Assembly: GCF_000826185.2 (NCBI RefSeq)
Contig: NZ_LN648874.1
Location: 496,001 to 560,000 of the forward strand
Source: Microbacterium gorillae
GTDB lineage: Bacteria; Actinomycetota; Actinomycetes; Actinomycetales; Microbacteriaceae
Reading direction: 5' to 3'
Length of the DNA stretch: 64,000 nt
Below are positions 1-8,873 of this stretch, in pieces. Under the pieces are notes generated by a model. It saw nothing but the letters and a program-made list of their open reading frames with translations. It had not been told where the DNA came from and made no database searches. Made by a program: the position numbers and the translations under genes. Numbering within the stretch: position 1 is the first letter of the stretch; the number at the start of each line of letters is the position of its first letter.

Positions 1-510
1 GATGACGAGGAGGAACGCGATGAGGCCGCCGGTGACGTGCAGGGCGTGGAAGCCGGTCGTGATGTAGAACGCCGAGGCGTAGGAGTCAGCCGAGATCGGC
101 ATGCCCTCCGTCACCAGGGTCGTGTACTCCCAGACCTGTCCGGACACGAAGATCGCGCCCAGCGCGAAGGTCAGCCAGAACCACTCGACCATGCCCCAGC
201 CCAGCGGACCGCGCGACTTCGTCGAGTACGGCTGCATGCGCTCGGCGGCGAAGACACCCATCTGGCAGGTCACGGAGGACAGCACCAGGACGATCGTGTT
301 CACCAGCGCGTAGGGCACGTTGAGCATCTCGGTGCGGCTCGCCCACAGCTCCGGGGAGGTGCTCCGGAGGGTGAAATAGATCGCGAAGAGGCCGGCGAAG
401 AACATGACCTCGCTGCCGAGCCACACGATGGTGCCGACGGCTACGGGATCAGGTCGCTTGATGCTTCGGGCCACGGGGGCATGCGTCACTGTGCTCGTCA
501 CAAGATCCAT
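1..510 (-). CDS. ctaE: Cytochrome c oxidase subunit III, partial (C-terminus beyond window edge)
   Basis: This is subunit III of the aa3-type cytochrome c oxidase, an integral membrane protein of the terminal oxidase of aerobic respiration. About 170 codons are present and the 3' end lies outside the window. The visible part reads VAVGTIVWLGSEVMFFAGLF, then TM segments containing AERMQPYSTKSRGPLGWGM and a final stretch with FHALHVTGG, all typical of COX3. The start is the ATG at 510; a GTG nine bases downstream is an alternative. It is divergent from trpD across 187 bp in which I recognise no clear promoter. In actinobacteria ctaE usually leads a ctaE-qcrCAB operon, which would lie outside the window. 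Confidence 0.93.
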   Translation of the reverse strand, partial: MDLVTSTVTHAPVARSIKRPDPVAVGTIVWLGSEVMFFAGLFAIYFTLRSTSPELWASRTEMLNVPYALVNTIVLVLSSVTCQMGVFAAERMQPYSTKSRGPLGWGMVEWFWLTFALGAIFVSGQVWEYTTLVTEGMPISADSYASAFYITTGFHALHVTGGLIAFLLVI

Positions 511-697
511 TATTGCCGATTTCTTCTCAGGATTTTCGCAACTGCACCACACGGGTCTCCCGGCGACGGGCGCGGGCTCGGTGCCGCGAGCCTGGGAACC
601 TGCCGTGCATCTGGGATGGAGGACCGATCGCGGAGTATTCGCGAGGGCGAAGATACCGACGCCGCGTCGGCGTGTCGTGCCCGGATAGGATTCGAAC

Positions 698-1762
698 ATG
701 ACCGAATCCCTCACCTGGCCTGACCTCCTCACCGCTCTGCTGGACCGACGAGACCTCAGCGTGTGGGAGTCGACCTGGGCCATGCGACAGGTCATGAACG
801 GTGACGTGAGTGATGCCCAACTGGCCGGATTCCTCGTCGCTCTCCGAGCGAAGGGGGAGACCGTCGACGAGATCGTGGGCTTCCGCGACGCCATCTTGGA
901 ATCGGCGGTGCCGCTGCCCGTTCCGGCCGATGTGCTGGACATCGTCGGCACCGGCGGAGACCGCCACCGCACCGTCAACATCTCCACGATGTCCTCGATC
1001 GTCTGCGCGGCGGCGGGCATCCCGGTGGTCAAGCACGGCAACAAGGCGGCGAGCTCCTCGTCCGGTGCCTCCGATGTGGTGACGGCTCTCGGCGTGAACC
1101 TCACTCTGGATCCGGAGAAAGTCGCCGAGGTCCTCCGGCGCACGGGGATCTCGTTCGCGTGGGCGGCCGCGTTCCACCCCGGCTTCCGGCACGCGGGAGC
1201 AACCCGGGGCGAGCTGGCGATCCCGACCGTGTTCAACATCCTCGGTCCGCTGTGCAATCCGGCGCGCGCCGAGGCCAACGCCGTGGGTGTCGCGCAGCTT
1301 GATCGCGTTCCGCTGATCACCGGCGTCTTCCGCACCCGCGGGGCGACCGCACTCGTCTTCCGCGGCGACGACGGTCTCGACGAGCTGACCACGACCGGTC
1401 ACTCGCGGATCTGGGAGGTCACCCGCGGTGACATCCACGAGCACGATCTGGACCCGCGCGATCTGGGCATCCCGTTCGCATCGTTGGAGGACCTGCGCGG
1501 CGGGGACCCCGAGCACAACGCCGACGTGGTGCGCTCGGTCCTCACCGGTCAGACCGGTCCGGTGCGTGACATCGTGCTGCTGAACGCGGCAGCGGGCATC
1601 GTCGCGTACACGCTGTCGCATGACGCAGCGCAGGCGCAACGCTCCATGGTGGAGCGCATGGCGGAGGCCGTCGTGCGGGCGAGGACGGCGATCGACGAGG
1701 GGGCCGCGGAGCGCAAGCTCACGGAGTGGATCGACGTCACGTCGGAGCTCGCGGAGTCCTGA
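698..1762 (+). CDS. trpD: Anthranilate phosphoribosyltransferase
   Basis: This cytosolic enzyme transfers the phosphoribosyl group of PRPP to anthranilate, the second step of tryptophan synthesis from chorismate. The 354-residue length is normal for the family. The signature GTGGDRHRTVNIS near residue 85 binds PRPP, and KHGNKAASSSSGASDV near residue 112 is the family's glycine/serine loop; both are intact. The N-terminal helical bundle (about 1-70) precedes the alpha/beta domain. The ATG at 698 matches the family's N-terminus. No other trp gene is adjacent, so it stands alone beside ctaE. Its end lies just upstream of the PHP-domain gene, probably co-transcribed. Confidence 0.95.
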   Translation: MTESLTWPDLLTALLDRRDLSVWESTWAMRQVMNGDVSDAQLAGFLVALRAKGETVDEIVGFRDAILESAVPLPVPADVLDIVGTGGDRHRTVNISTMSSIVCAAAGIPVVKHGNKAASSSSGASDVVTALGVNLTLDPEKVAEVLRRTGISFAWAAAFHPGFRHAGATRGELAIPTVFNILGPLCNPARAEANAVGVAQLDRVPLITGVFRTRGATALVFRGDDGLDELTTTGHSRIWEVTRGDIHEHDLDPRDLGIPFASLEDLRGGDPEHNADVVRSVLTGQTGPVRDIVLLNAAAGIVAYTLSHDAAQAQRSMVERMAEAVVRARTAIDEGAAERKLTEWIDVTSELAES

Positions 1763-1770
1763 GGTCGCGC

Positions 1771-2754
1771 GTGGACCCCGTCGCCGCACTGCAGGAGATC
1801 GCCACCCTGCTCGAACGGGAACGGGCGTCCCGTTACCGTTCGAAGGCGTTCCGCTCCGCCGCGGCGGCCATCGCGAACGTTCCCGCGGGGGAGCTGCGCC
1901 AACGGCTGACGACCGGTCGGATTCCGGGTGTCGGGGACACCACGCGCGCCGTCATCCTGCAAGCGCTGGCCGGCGACGTGCCGGAGAGACTGGCCGAACT
2001 CCGCGCACGCTTCGCGGTGGAGGTCAGCGTGTTGCGGTCCCGTCTGCGCGGCGATCTGCACGCACACACCGAGTGGTCGGACGGCACGACGCCCATTCAG
2101 GAGATGGTCGATGCGGCGGCCGCGCTCGGGCATGAGTACCTGGCGATCACGGATCATTCGCCGCGCCTGCGCGTCGCGCGCGGCCTGTCGCCCGAGCGGC
2201 TGCGAGAACAGATCGTCGTGATCCGCGGGCTGGACGCGCCGTTGGCCGTGCTGAGCGGTATCGAAGTGGACATCCTCACCGACGGTGCCCTGGACCAGGA
2301 AGACGAGCTGCTGGATGAGCTCGACATCGGCGTGGCGTCCGTCCACTCGAAACTGCGGATGGAGAGCGGACCGATGACGGCCCGCATGATCCGTGCCGTC
2401 TCGTCCGGCCGTGTGCAGGTGCTGGGACACTGCACCGGGCGACTCGTCGCGGGGGAGCGCGGCACCCGTCCGCCATCGGCGTTCGACGCGGAGGCGGTCT
2501 TCGCGGCCTGCCATGAGAACGGTGTGGCCGTGGAGATCAACTCCCGGCCCGAGCGCGATGATCCGCCGGACGAGCTGATCGCACTGGCGCTTGAGATCGG
2601 GTGCCTGTTCGCAATCGACTCGGACGCCCATGCGCCGGGTCAGCTCTCGCTGCTGGATCATGGTGCGGCGCGGGCGGAGAACGCGGGGATTCCCGCAGAG
2701 CGCATCGTGACCACCTGGCCCCTCGACCGGCTGCGATCCTGGACCGGCCGCTGA
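1771..2754 (+). CDS. PHP-domain metal-dependent phosphoesterase with helix-hairpin-helix N-terminus
   Basis: This 327-residue protein resembles the C-terminal PHP half of bacterial PolX without the polymerase domain. Residues about 1-75 contain a helix-hairpin-helix region (RIPGVGDTTRAVILQALAG). The PHP domain starts at DLHAHTEWSDG and continues with AITDHSPRL, SGIEVDIL, VASVHSK, GHCTGR and a final DSDAH metal-ligand motif. The usual GHPTGR is GHCTGR here. It probably hydrolyses phosphoester bonds with several divalent metals; the substrate cannot be read from sequence. I chose the GTG at 1771, eight bases after the trpD stop, because an upstream in-frame ATG at 1726 lies inside trpD and adds an unrelated Arg-rich leader. 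Confidence 0.85.
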   Translation: MDPVAALQEIATLLERERASRYRSKAFRSAAAAIANVPAGELRQRLTTGRIPGVGDTTRAVILQALAGDVPERLAELRARFAVEVSVLRSRLRGDLHAHTEWSDGTTPIQEMVDAAAALGHEYLAITDHSPRLRVARGLSPERLREQIVVIRGLDAPLAVLSGIEVDILTDGALDQEDELLDELDIGVASVHSKLRMESGPMTARMIRAVSSGRVQVLGHCTGRLVAGERGTRPPSAFDAEAVFAACHENGVAVEINSRPERDDPPDELIALALEIGCLFAIDSDAHAPGQLSLLDHGAARAENAGIPAERIVTTWPLDRLRSWTGR

Positions 2755-2789
2755 ACGGTGTGGCGGGGCGGCCCGCATAGGATCGGGGC

Positions 2790-4019
2790 GTGATGTCAGC
2801 CGTGCGGAGACCCCTGCCCTGGTTGATCTTCGGGGGACTGTTCGTCGCGGCGCTGAGCATGCGGTCCCCGATCGTGGCGCCGACTCCGGTCATGAGCAGG
2901 ATCGCCGCGGACTTCGGTATCGACGCGGGGACGGCGGGCCTGATCACGACCGCTCCGGTCCTCATGTTCGCGCTGCTGACGCCGGTCACCGCCGTCGTCG
3001 TCCGGCGGCGCGGGCCCGAGGCCGCTCTGATGATGACGTTGGTCGGAGTGCTGATCGGGTCGTTCGTGCGGGCGCTGCCCGGGTTCGGCTGGATGCTCGC
3101 GGGCATGGTCATCATCGGTGCGGTGATCATGATCGGCAACGTCGCAGTGCCGGTGATCATCCGCCGGGACACGCGGCCGGATCGCGTCCCTCTCGTGACG
3201 GCCGCGTACACGGCGATGCTGAACGTGGGCTCGCTGCTGACCACGCTGCTGACGGCTCCGCTGGCGGATGCGGTCGGCTGGTCGCTCGCGCTCCTGCTGT
3301 GGAGCAGCATCACCGTGGCCGGTGTTCTGCTGTGGGGCGCGCACCTGATTCGCAGCCGGAAGTCCGTCCCGGACGCGGCGGCGGTCGCTGCCGAACGAGA
3401 TGCGGTGGCGGCGGTCACGGGTCCGATTCCCGTCGTCGGGCCGAAGCCGCGACTGCTGCGTCCCGTCACGATCGTGCTGCTGCTGGCGTTCGGGATGCAG
3501 TCGGGCGCGTACTACTCCCTCACGACGTGGCTCCCGTCGATCGCCCATGACGTCCTCGGGGAGGGCACGACGGCGGCGGGAGCGCTGGCGAGCATCTTCC
3601 AGGGTGTCGCGATCGTCGGCGCGTTGCTGATCCCCGTCCTGATGCGGTACCTGCCGATTCCGGCGGTCAGCGGCATCGTCGGGCTGGCGTGGGTGACGGT
3701 GACGCTGGGCATGACGATCGCGCCGCACCTGATGGCGCTGTGGATGACGATCGGCGGCTTCGCTCAGGCGGGCGGATTCATCACGATTCTGACGCTCATG
3801 GTCACAGCCGCTCGTTCTGACTACGAAGCGGCGGGGATGTCCGCGATCGTGCAGGGCGGCGGTTACCTGATCTCGACGACCGGGGCGCCCGTGACCGGAC
3901 TGCTGCACGATGTCAGCGGTGGGTGGGCGGTCCCACTGTGGGTGCTCACCGCGGTGTCCGTGGTGTACCTGCTGACGCTGGTCGTGGCGAGCAGGATGGC
4001 TCGACCGAGGCCCGCGTGA
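2790..4019 (+). CDS. MFS transporter, CynX/NimT-like
   Basis: This integral membrane transporter of the major facilitator superfamily has 409 residues and about twelve hydrophobic segments split by a central loop near residue 200. The N-terminus LSMRSPIVAPTPVMSRIAAD and the second half beginning near LLAFGMQSGAYYSLTTWLPS match the cyanate/2-nitroimidazole (CynX/NimT) subfamily. Family members move small anions or drugs; the substrate here is unknown. Start codons GTG (2790) and ATG (2793) are adjacent and equally possible. It lies 35 bp after the PHP gene, so co-transcription is possible, and it converges with the exonuclease gene with almost no gap. Confidence 0.85.
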   Translation: MMSAVRRPLPWLIFGGLFVAALSMRSPIVAPTPVMSRIAADFGIDAGTAGLITTAPVLMFALLTPVTAVVVRRRGPEAALMMTLVGVLIGSFVRALPGFGWMLAGMVIIGAVIMIGNVAVPVIIRRDTRPDRVPLVTAAYTAMLNVGSLLTTLLTAPLADAVGWSLALLLWSSITVAGVLLWGAHLIRSRKSVPDAAAVAAERDAVAAVTGPIPVVGPKPRLLRPVTIVLLLAFGMQSGAYYSLTTWLPSIAHDVLGEGTTAAGALASIFQGVAIVGALLIPVLMRYLPIPAVSGIVGLAWVTVTLGMTIAPHLMALWMTIGGFAQAGGFITILTLMVTAARSDYEAAGMSAIVQGGGYLISTTGAPVTGLLHDVSGGWAVPLWVLTAVSVVYLLTLVVASRMARPRPA

Positions 4020-4023
4020 AGGA

Positions 4024-4947
4024 TCAGGCCTCCGGGATCGCAGCGAGGTAGCGGTCGAGGGCCGAGGCATAGCCCCAGCGGTCGGCGTGCTTGCGGGCGG
4101 CGTCTGCGTTCGTCGGTTCAGCCAGCGGAACCTCGGGCACGCTGACGTCCACGTCGCGAGCCACGCGGACCACGGCGGGGGCGACTTCGAGGTACACCGC
4201 TGCAGCCAGCAGCTTCTTCTGCACGCCCGCGGACATTCCGGTGCCCGATTCGGCGGCGGTGATGATTCCGGAGAGGGTGTCATGCGTCTGCAGCAGGGTG
4301 GCGGCCGTCTTCTCGCCGACGCCGGCGACGCCCGGAAGGCCGTCCGAGGCGTCCCCGCGCATGGTTGCGAAGTCGGCGTACTGCGCGGCATGGATGCCGT
4401 ACTTGGAGACGATCGATTCGTCCGTCAGGACCTCGAGGTTGCTCATGCCGCGGGCGGTGTAGATCACGCGGACACCACGTTCGTCATCGATGAGCTGGAA
4501 GAGATCGCGGTCTCCGGTCACCACGTCGACCGGTCCTTCGGCATGCGTGGCCAAGGTGCCGATGATGTCATCCGCCTCGAAGTCCGCGTGCCCCACGATC
4601 GGGATGTCGAGGTTCGCGAGCATCTCCCGGATGAGCGGGATCTGCGCGGTCAGCTCCGCCGGCGTCTCCTCCGTGTCCGGGCCGTCCGCGTTCTCCGCCA
4701 CGACGCGATGCGCCTTGTAGGTCGGGATGAGGTCGACGCGCCACTTCGGGCGCCAGTCGTCGTCCCAGCACGCCACCACAGCGGACGGGCGGTAGGTCGT
4801 GACGAGCTTCGTGATGATGTCAAGCAGCCCGCGAACCGCGTTGACCTGCGTTCCGTCCGCGGCCCGCACGGTGTCCGGGACACCGTAGAACGCACGGAAG
4901 TAGAGACTGGCGGTGTCCAGGAGCATGAGCGGGCCGGGTCGATCCAT
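4024..4947 (-). CDS. 5'-3' exonuclease (PolI-like flap nuclease, stand-alone)
   Basis: This 307-residue protein matches the 5' nuclease domain of DNA polymerase I without the polymerase part. Acidic metal-binding motifs are present in order: LLDTASLYFRAFYG at the N-terminus, WRVDLIPTYKAHRV near residue 70, ADFEADDIIGTLATHA near 120, VVTGDRDLFQLI near 140, and the helix-hairpin-helix-like DASDGLPGVAGVGEKTA near 200. Such proteins remove RNA primers or 5' flaps and are widespread in actinobacteria beside full-length PolA. It ends only a few bases from the convergent MFS gene. The ATG at 4947 is preceded by a purine-rich stretch. Confidence 0.9.
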   Translation of the reverse strand: MDRPGPLMLLDTASLYFRAFYGVPDTVRAADGTQVNAVRGLLDIITKLVTTYRPSAVVACWDDDWRPKWRVDLIPTYKAHRVVAENADGPDTEETPAELTAQIPLIREMLANLDIPIVGHADFEADDIIGTLATHAEGPVDVVTGDRDLFQLIDDERGVRVIYTARGMSNLEVLTDESIVSKYGIHAAQYADFATMRGDASDGLPGVAGVGEKTAATLLQTHDTLSGIITAAESGTGMSAGVQKKLLAAAVYLEVAPAVVRVARDVDVSVPEVPLAEPTNADAARKHADRWGYASALDRYLAAIPEA

Positions 4948-5483
4948 GGGCTCAGCGTATCCGGCTCTCTCCCGCCGCAGGTCGACGCGCGCGCTTTGAG
5001 AGTTCCAGCCTCATCCGTTGTTCCTTCGCCTCCCGTTTCCGCTGGGCCGGGTTCCTTCGACCCCGTGGGTGGAGACGTTCCGCTCGCCGATTGCGCTCCA
5101 GCGTGCGCCGGACCCTCTGGCTTATGACGACACGGGTTTTCGGGATGGTCGCGTTCTCGTTTCGGCGCACGGTTCCTGGAGGTGGCTGGGTCGAGTGCGC
5201 TCGTCCTTGCGGGTGCGATTCGTGCCGCGCTTCGAGGGGCTCGGGTGGCTGGGTTTCCAGCGGCTTAAGACTGCCCGGTGGATGGGGACGTTCCAGACGC
5301 CGTCTCACGGTCCGTCCGCGTGCATCCGCCCCTGGTCGTTGGGCGAGCGTTGGCGAGCCGAAAACGCGGTGAGATCATGGCGGGATCGGGTGTGAGAGAA
5401 ACCTCATTTCCACAGGCTTAAATCCATTCACAGCCTGGGATATTCAACGTCCAATGTCGGAGGCCCGGCGTAAAATATGGGTT
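4948..5483. other. 536-bp non-coding stretch upstream of the DUF222/HNH gene
   Basis: No convincing gene is present; open frames here show unnatural Arg/Pro-rich composition. The stretch contains the left arm of an imperfect inverted repeat (about 5126-5349) whose partner lies downstream of the HNH gene. Nearer the gene is a short dyad, CAGGCT (5413-5418) and AGCCTG (5432-5437), 13 bases apart. A TAAAAT hexamer at 5471-5476 lies seven bases before the ATG at 5484, which would fit a leaderless transcript. The promoter reading is tentative because no -35 is obvious. Confidence 0.5.
5126..5349 (+). repeat. Left arm of imperfect inverted repeat flanking the DUF222/HNH gene
   Basis: Bases 5126-5172 match the reverse complement of 7132-7178 with 5 mismatches in 47. 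Further matches follow in the same order: CGGCTTAAGA at 5261-5270 (partner 7037-7046) and GTTGGGCGAGCG at 5338-5349 (partner 6941-6952). The spacing between blocks differs only slightly between arms (135 against 132 bp, then 77 against 94 bp), so the two arms derive from one sequence and have diverged. Confidence 0.8.
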
Positions 5484-6876
5484 ATGAACACCACGATGGA
5501 ACGGACCCGGGAAACGATGGCACACGCCGTCGCCGACCTCCGCTCCATCCTGGTTTCCGGCACCCTCGACACCGCCGACCGGGACGACATGCTCGGGTTC
5601 ATGATCGGGGTCGGCGACCTCTACCGGCAGGTCGAAGCCACCCTGGTCATCGGCACCGGTGTCATCGAGAAGCGCTCCGCCACGGCGGAGCGCTTCGACG
5701 TTGCCAGCGACTGCCGCTCCGCCAACGAAGTGATGCAACGCACCACCGGTGCCGCCCCCACCACCATCAAGCGATGGAGCCGGCTCGCGGCCGTCGTGAA
5801 GCCGGAGCGCACGCTCGCGTCGGGTGAGGTGCGGCCAGCAGAGTTCCCGGCCCTCCGCGACGCGCTCACCACCGGCGCCCTCGGGGCGGATGGTCTGGAA
5901 GCCGCCACCCGGCCCTTGCGGGAGATCAAGGATCGCGTCGCGTCGACGGACCTCGCGGAGGTCGACGAGGTTCTCGCGGCGATGACCACGACCACCGGCG
6001 CACCGGTGATGTGCGCCACCCTCCGCGAGCTCTCCCTCCGGCTCGCCACAGACCTCGACCTCACCGGCGCCGAGGCTGAAGAAGAGAAAGCCTTCCAGGG
6101 TCGGGCCCTGCGGCTCGGCGTCAAGCGCAACGGGCTCGTCCCGATCACCGGTCAACTCGTCCCTGATGTTGCCGGGGCACTCTCGGTGCTGTTGGATTCG
6201 ATCAACAACCCGCACGGCCAGCCCGCCGGGGCGAAGTTCCGGCCCACCGACGAGTCGGACGAGAATGCGGATGTGCGGAGCATGGCGCAACGCAACCATG
6301 ACGCTCTCGGCACGATCCTTGCCGCGGTCCCGAATGCTCCGGACATGCCGACGAATGGCGGCGGCGCCCCGGTGCTGGTGATCCACGCGACTGAGGACAC
6401 CGTCCGTGCCGGTGAAGGCTGGGCCACGATCCCCGGGGCCGACGGGACGGGTACCGATCTTGCGGTACCGTTCGCCGCGGCGAAGCACGTCGGATGCTGT
6501 GGCACCATCCAACACCTCACCACCGCCCCCAAACGGACGCATCGTCAAGCTCACCATCGACAAGCGGCTCTTCAGCACCGATCAGCGGCGTGCGATCAGC
6601 GCCCGGGACCGGTCCTGCGTGATCCCGGGATGCCACACCCCAGCCCGGTGGTGCGAGATCCACCACGTGAAGGAATGGTCCAGGGGCGGTGAAACGGATG
6701 TCGATAACGGGGTGCTGATCTACTGGCACCACCACCGATTCATCGACCGCATGGGGTGGGACATCCGGATGAACGACGGCGTCCCCGAAGTCCGTCCACC
6801 CGACTGGATCGACCCCACGAAGACCTGGCATTCGACCGGCCCACGGGCCGCGGGACTGCCGAAACGGGGTGCGTGA
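5484..6876 (+). pseudogene. DUF222 / HNH endonuclease domain protein, frameshifted
   Basis: The gene belongs to the DUF222-HNH family (related to the mycobacterial 13E12 repeat proteins), often multicopy in actinobacteria; the function is unknown beyond a presumed nuclease. The DUF222 part starts MNTTMERTRETM and reads to LAVPFAAAKHVGCCG. The HNH part reads CVIPGCHTPARWCEIHHVKE and ends LIYWHHHRFID with its His and Asn ligands. The two parts lie in different frames. The break falls in GCCCCCAAAC (6525-6534), where one surplus base separates TTAP from NGRIVKLT. Removing one base gives 463 residues, a normal length. It may be a true frameshift, a homopolymer sequencing error or, less likely, programmed slippage. 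An in-frame ATG at 5454 is an alternative start. Confidence 0.85.
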
Positions 6877-6940
6877 TGCGTGGGGAGAACTCCGTCCGCA
6901 CCACACCCACCCTGCGCCCCGCGACGGCCCGTCGCGCCGG

Positions 6941-7178
6941 CGCTCGCCCAACAACCGAGAGTGGGCCGGCGACCGGCGCGACGACGGCCATCCGGGGGAC
7001 GCGAGCCGGCGACGCGAGCCGATCCATCACGGACGGTCTTAAGCCGAAAACCCAACCCCGCCGGAACCCGCAGCGCCGAACCCAACGCACCCACGCCACC
7101 CCGAGCGCACCCGACGCAACCACCCCGAAATCCGTGCGCCGAAACGCGAACAGCACCACCCCGAAAACCCGTGTCGTC
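6941..7178 (-). repeat. Right arm of imperfect inverted repeat flanking the DUF222/HNH gene
   Basis: This is the inverted partner of 5126-5349. The best block, 7132-7178, is about 89% identical to its partner over 47 bp. On the minus strand it gives the same conceptual peptide core, TTRVFG followed by FRRT, as the plus strand of the left arm. This similarity may reflect shared origin rather than coding. The arm starts 65 bp after the HNH stop codon. Confidence 0.8.
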
Positions 7179-7288
7179 TCAAGCGAAATGAACGCGAGAA
7201 CGCTGGTACGCGACACGAGCACCTCCGCCACCCACGGACCAACGCTTCGTCGAACGACCCGGACAGAGACCGCGCACCGGAATGAGAA

Positions 7289-7322
7289 CGGCGCGCGGCC
7301 CCCGAAGGGAACGCGCGCCGTC
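7289..7322 (-). terminator. Rho-independent-like hairpin after hpf
   Basis: The stem ACGGCGCGCG pairs perfectly with CGCGCGCCGT across a 14-base loop that itself contains a CCCTTCGGG mini-hairpin on the minus strand. It lies just downstream of the hpf stop codon on the minus strand. No strong U-tract follows, as is common in actinobacteria. Confidence 0.65.
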
Positions 7323-7334
7323 GAACCTCGAACG

Positions 7335-8000
7335 TCAGCCGGCGACCGTCTCCTCCGCAGGCTGCGTCAGCGTGTCGAGGGCGATCACGCCGTAGTCCCA
7401 TCCCTTGCGGCGGTAGACCACCGACGGCTGGTCACTGCGAGCGTCCACGAACAGGAAGAAATCGTGGCCCACGAGCTCCATGCGATCCACCGCATCCTCG
7501 ACGGTCATCCACTCCGCGTCGAAGCGCTTGGTCCGGATCACGACGGGCGTGTAGTCCGGCTCGTCCTCGTTGCCGGTCAGGATCGGGATCTCACCGGTCC
7601 GCACCTGCTTGAGAACGTCCGCCGAAGCGGGCTGAAGGTCGAGCCCCGCGATCGCACCCGAGTTCTTGTCCAGGTGAGCGCCGCGCGGGTTGTCCCGCGC
7701 GTCGAGCCGCTTGCCCTTCACACGCCGCATCTGCTCCATGAGCTTGTCCAGCGCGATATCGAACGCGACGAACTTGTCCGCGTCCGTCGACTCCGCCCGC
7801 ACGACCGGCCCCTTGCCCACGAGCGTGAGCTCAACGGTCTCGTCATCCATGCGGCCTTGGCGATAAGCATGATGGGTCACCTTGACGTCCAGGCGCTGCG
7901 CCCGGGGTGCGATGTTGCCCAGTCGAGCGGCCTTCTCCTCAGCCACCTCGCGGAATCGGTCCGAGATACCGACGCCCACACCGACGAAGCTCGTTTCCAT
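7335..8000 (-). CDS. hpf: Ribosome hibernation promoting factor, long form
   Basis: This cytosolic protein joins ribosomes into inactive 100S dimers during stationary phase or stress. The 221 residues comprise an N-terminal S30AE/RaiA domain (METSFVGVGVGISDRFREVA to about residue 105), a variable linker and a C-terminal dimerisation domain (PVVIRTKRFDAEWMTVEDAV to QPSVVYRRKGWDYGVIALD). That architecture defines the long form. I chose the ATG at 8000 because a GGGAGG Shine-Dalgarno sits just upstream and the family begins here; an upstream in-frame ATG at 8084 adds 28 unrelated residues. It follows comF at the end of the mtrA-mtrB-lpqB-comF-hpf run. The secA gene that normally comes next is absent. 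Confidence 0.93.
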   Translation of the reverse strand: METSFVGVGVGISDRFREVAEEKAARLGNIAPRAQRLDVKVTHHAYRQGRMDDETVELTLVGKGPVVRAESTDADKFVAFDIALDKLMEQMRRVKGKRLDARDNPRGAHLDKNSGAIAGLDLQPASADVLKQVRTGEIPILTGNEDEPDYTPVVIRTKRFDAEWMTVEDAVDRMELVGHDFFLFVDARSDQPSVVYRRKGWDYGVIALDTLTQPAEETVAG

Positions 8001-8080
8001 CTCTGGCCTCCCTGTCCGGTCCGCCGGAGGGCGGACCCTCTCGCTTGTGAACCCCACCGTAGCCGCCCCGTCCGAGGATG

Positions 8081-8752
8081 TCACCCGATGTTCATCGGAG
8101 AAATTCGTCGGAGTGTGCTGACCGCCGTCGCGGCCGCGAGAACCGGCACACCGGAGGCTCGCAACACCACCTCCGCCGCGTGCAGAGTGGCCCCTGTGGT
8201 GACCACGTCGTCCACCAGAATCACCCCGGCGATCCCCGGCAACGGACGGCTCCGAACACGAAACGCGCCGCGCATGTTCTCAATGGGTGGGCCTGTCTGA
8301 CATTCCACCACCTTCCTGTCCGTCGACAGCGTCGAATGTTAAGAGGAGGCAGGCAACCGGACCGCCGGCACGCCCAGCCGACCCAGCAGCAGGTCGGGCA
8401 CCCGGTACCCCCGACGCCGAAACGCCGCCGCGCCGGTCGGGATCGGAACGACCGCCACCCGCTGCCCCGCCGCCGCGCGACGCAGCGCCGCACCCAAAGC
8501 CGGGCTGAGCACCCGGGCGAGCCCCGTCCGCCCGTCCTCCTTCAGCCCGCGCAGGATCGCCGCCGTCCGCTCGTCCCACACGGCACCGCTGTGCACGGCC
8601 AACCCGTGCACGGTCCGGACGAGCGTCTGCAGCTCCGGACGGCACCCGACACAGCAGGCGACCCCCGTCCGAGAGCACACGGCGCACTCCTGCGGCAGCA
8701 GCAGCCCGCCGGCATCCCGCAGGGCCGCCACCACCGCTGCACGCACCGTCAC
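8081..8752 (-). pseudogene. comF: ComF-family phosphoribosyltransferase, interrupted
   Basis: The N-terminal part has a zinc-finger-like region (LLLPQECAVCSR, CCVGC) and reads through VVPIPTGAAAFRRRGYRVPD, as in ComF. An in-frame TAA at 8339-8341 then ends it. The same frame resumes at ENMRGAFRVRSRPLPG and contains the PRPP-binding motif VILVDDVVTTGATLHAA. The joining segment normally carries R-x-T-x-D-Q and a downstream Arg, but here these appear only as fragments in other frames. The segment therefore seems scrambled, not merely nonsense-mutated. ComF helps DNA uptake in some bacteria, but its role in actinobacteria is unclear. The GTG at 8752 fits the family start; an ATG at 8959 lies inside lpqB. 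Confidence 0.75.
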
Positions 8753-8873
8753 CGCGCCAGTCTGGCCCGGCACCGCGAAGCGGATCGGCTCCGGCCGCCA
8801 CCCGAGGTCAGGGAACACGCTGGGGAGGAACCCACCCGCCCCCCGACCGGGGCGGCCGTCCGGCTTCCCGACC

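Larger units (their letters stand above)
6877..7334. other. 458-bp non-coding stretch between the HNH gene and hpf
   Basis: I see no gene here. Open frames on both strands are low-complexity Arg/Pro/Thr shadows. The stretch contains the right arm of the inverted repeat that brackets the HNH gene (about 6941-7178) and, at its far end, the hpf terminator. Roughly 110 bp between 7179 and 7288 hold nothing I recognise. Confidence 0.5.

Noticed and set aside
6500..6560. Programmed frameshift in the HNH gene
   Set aside because: No slippery heptamer or downstream structure is evident, and family members are single-frame. A mutation or sequencing error is simpler, so it is only listed as a possibility.
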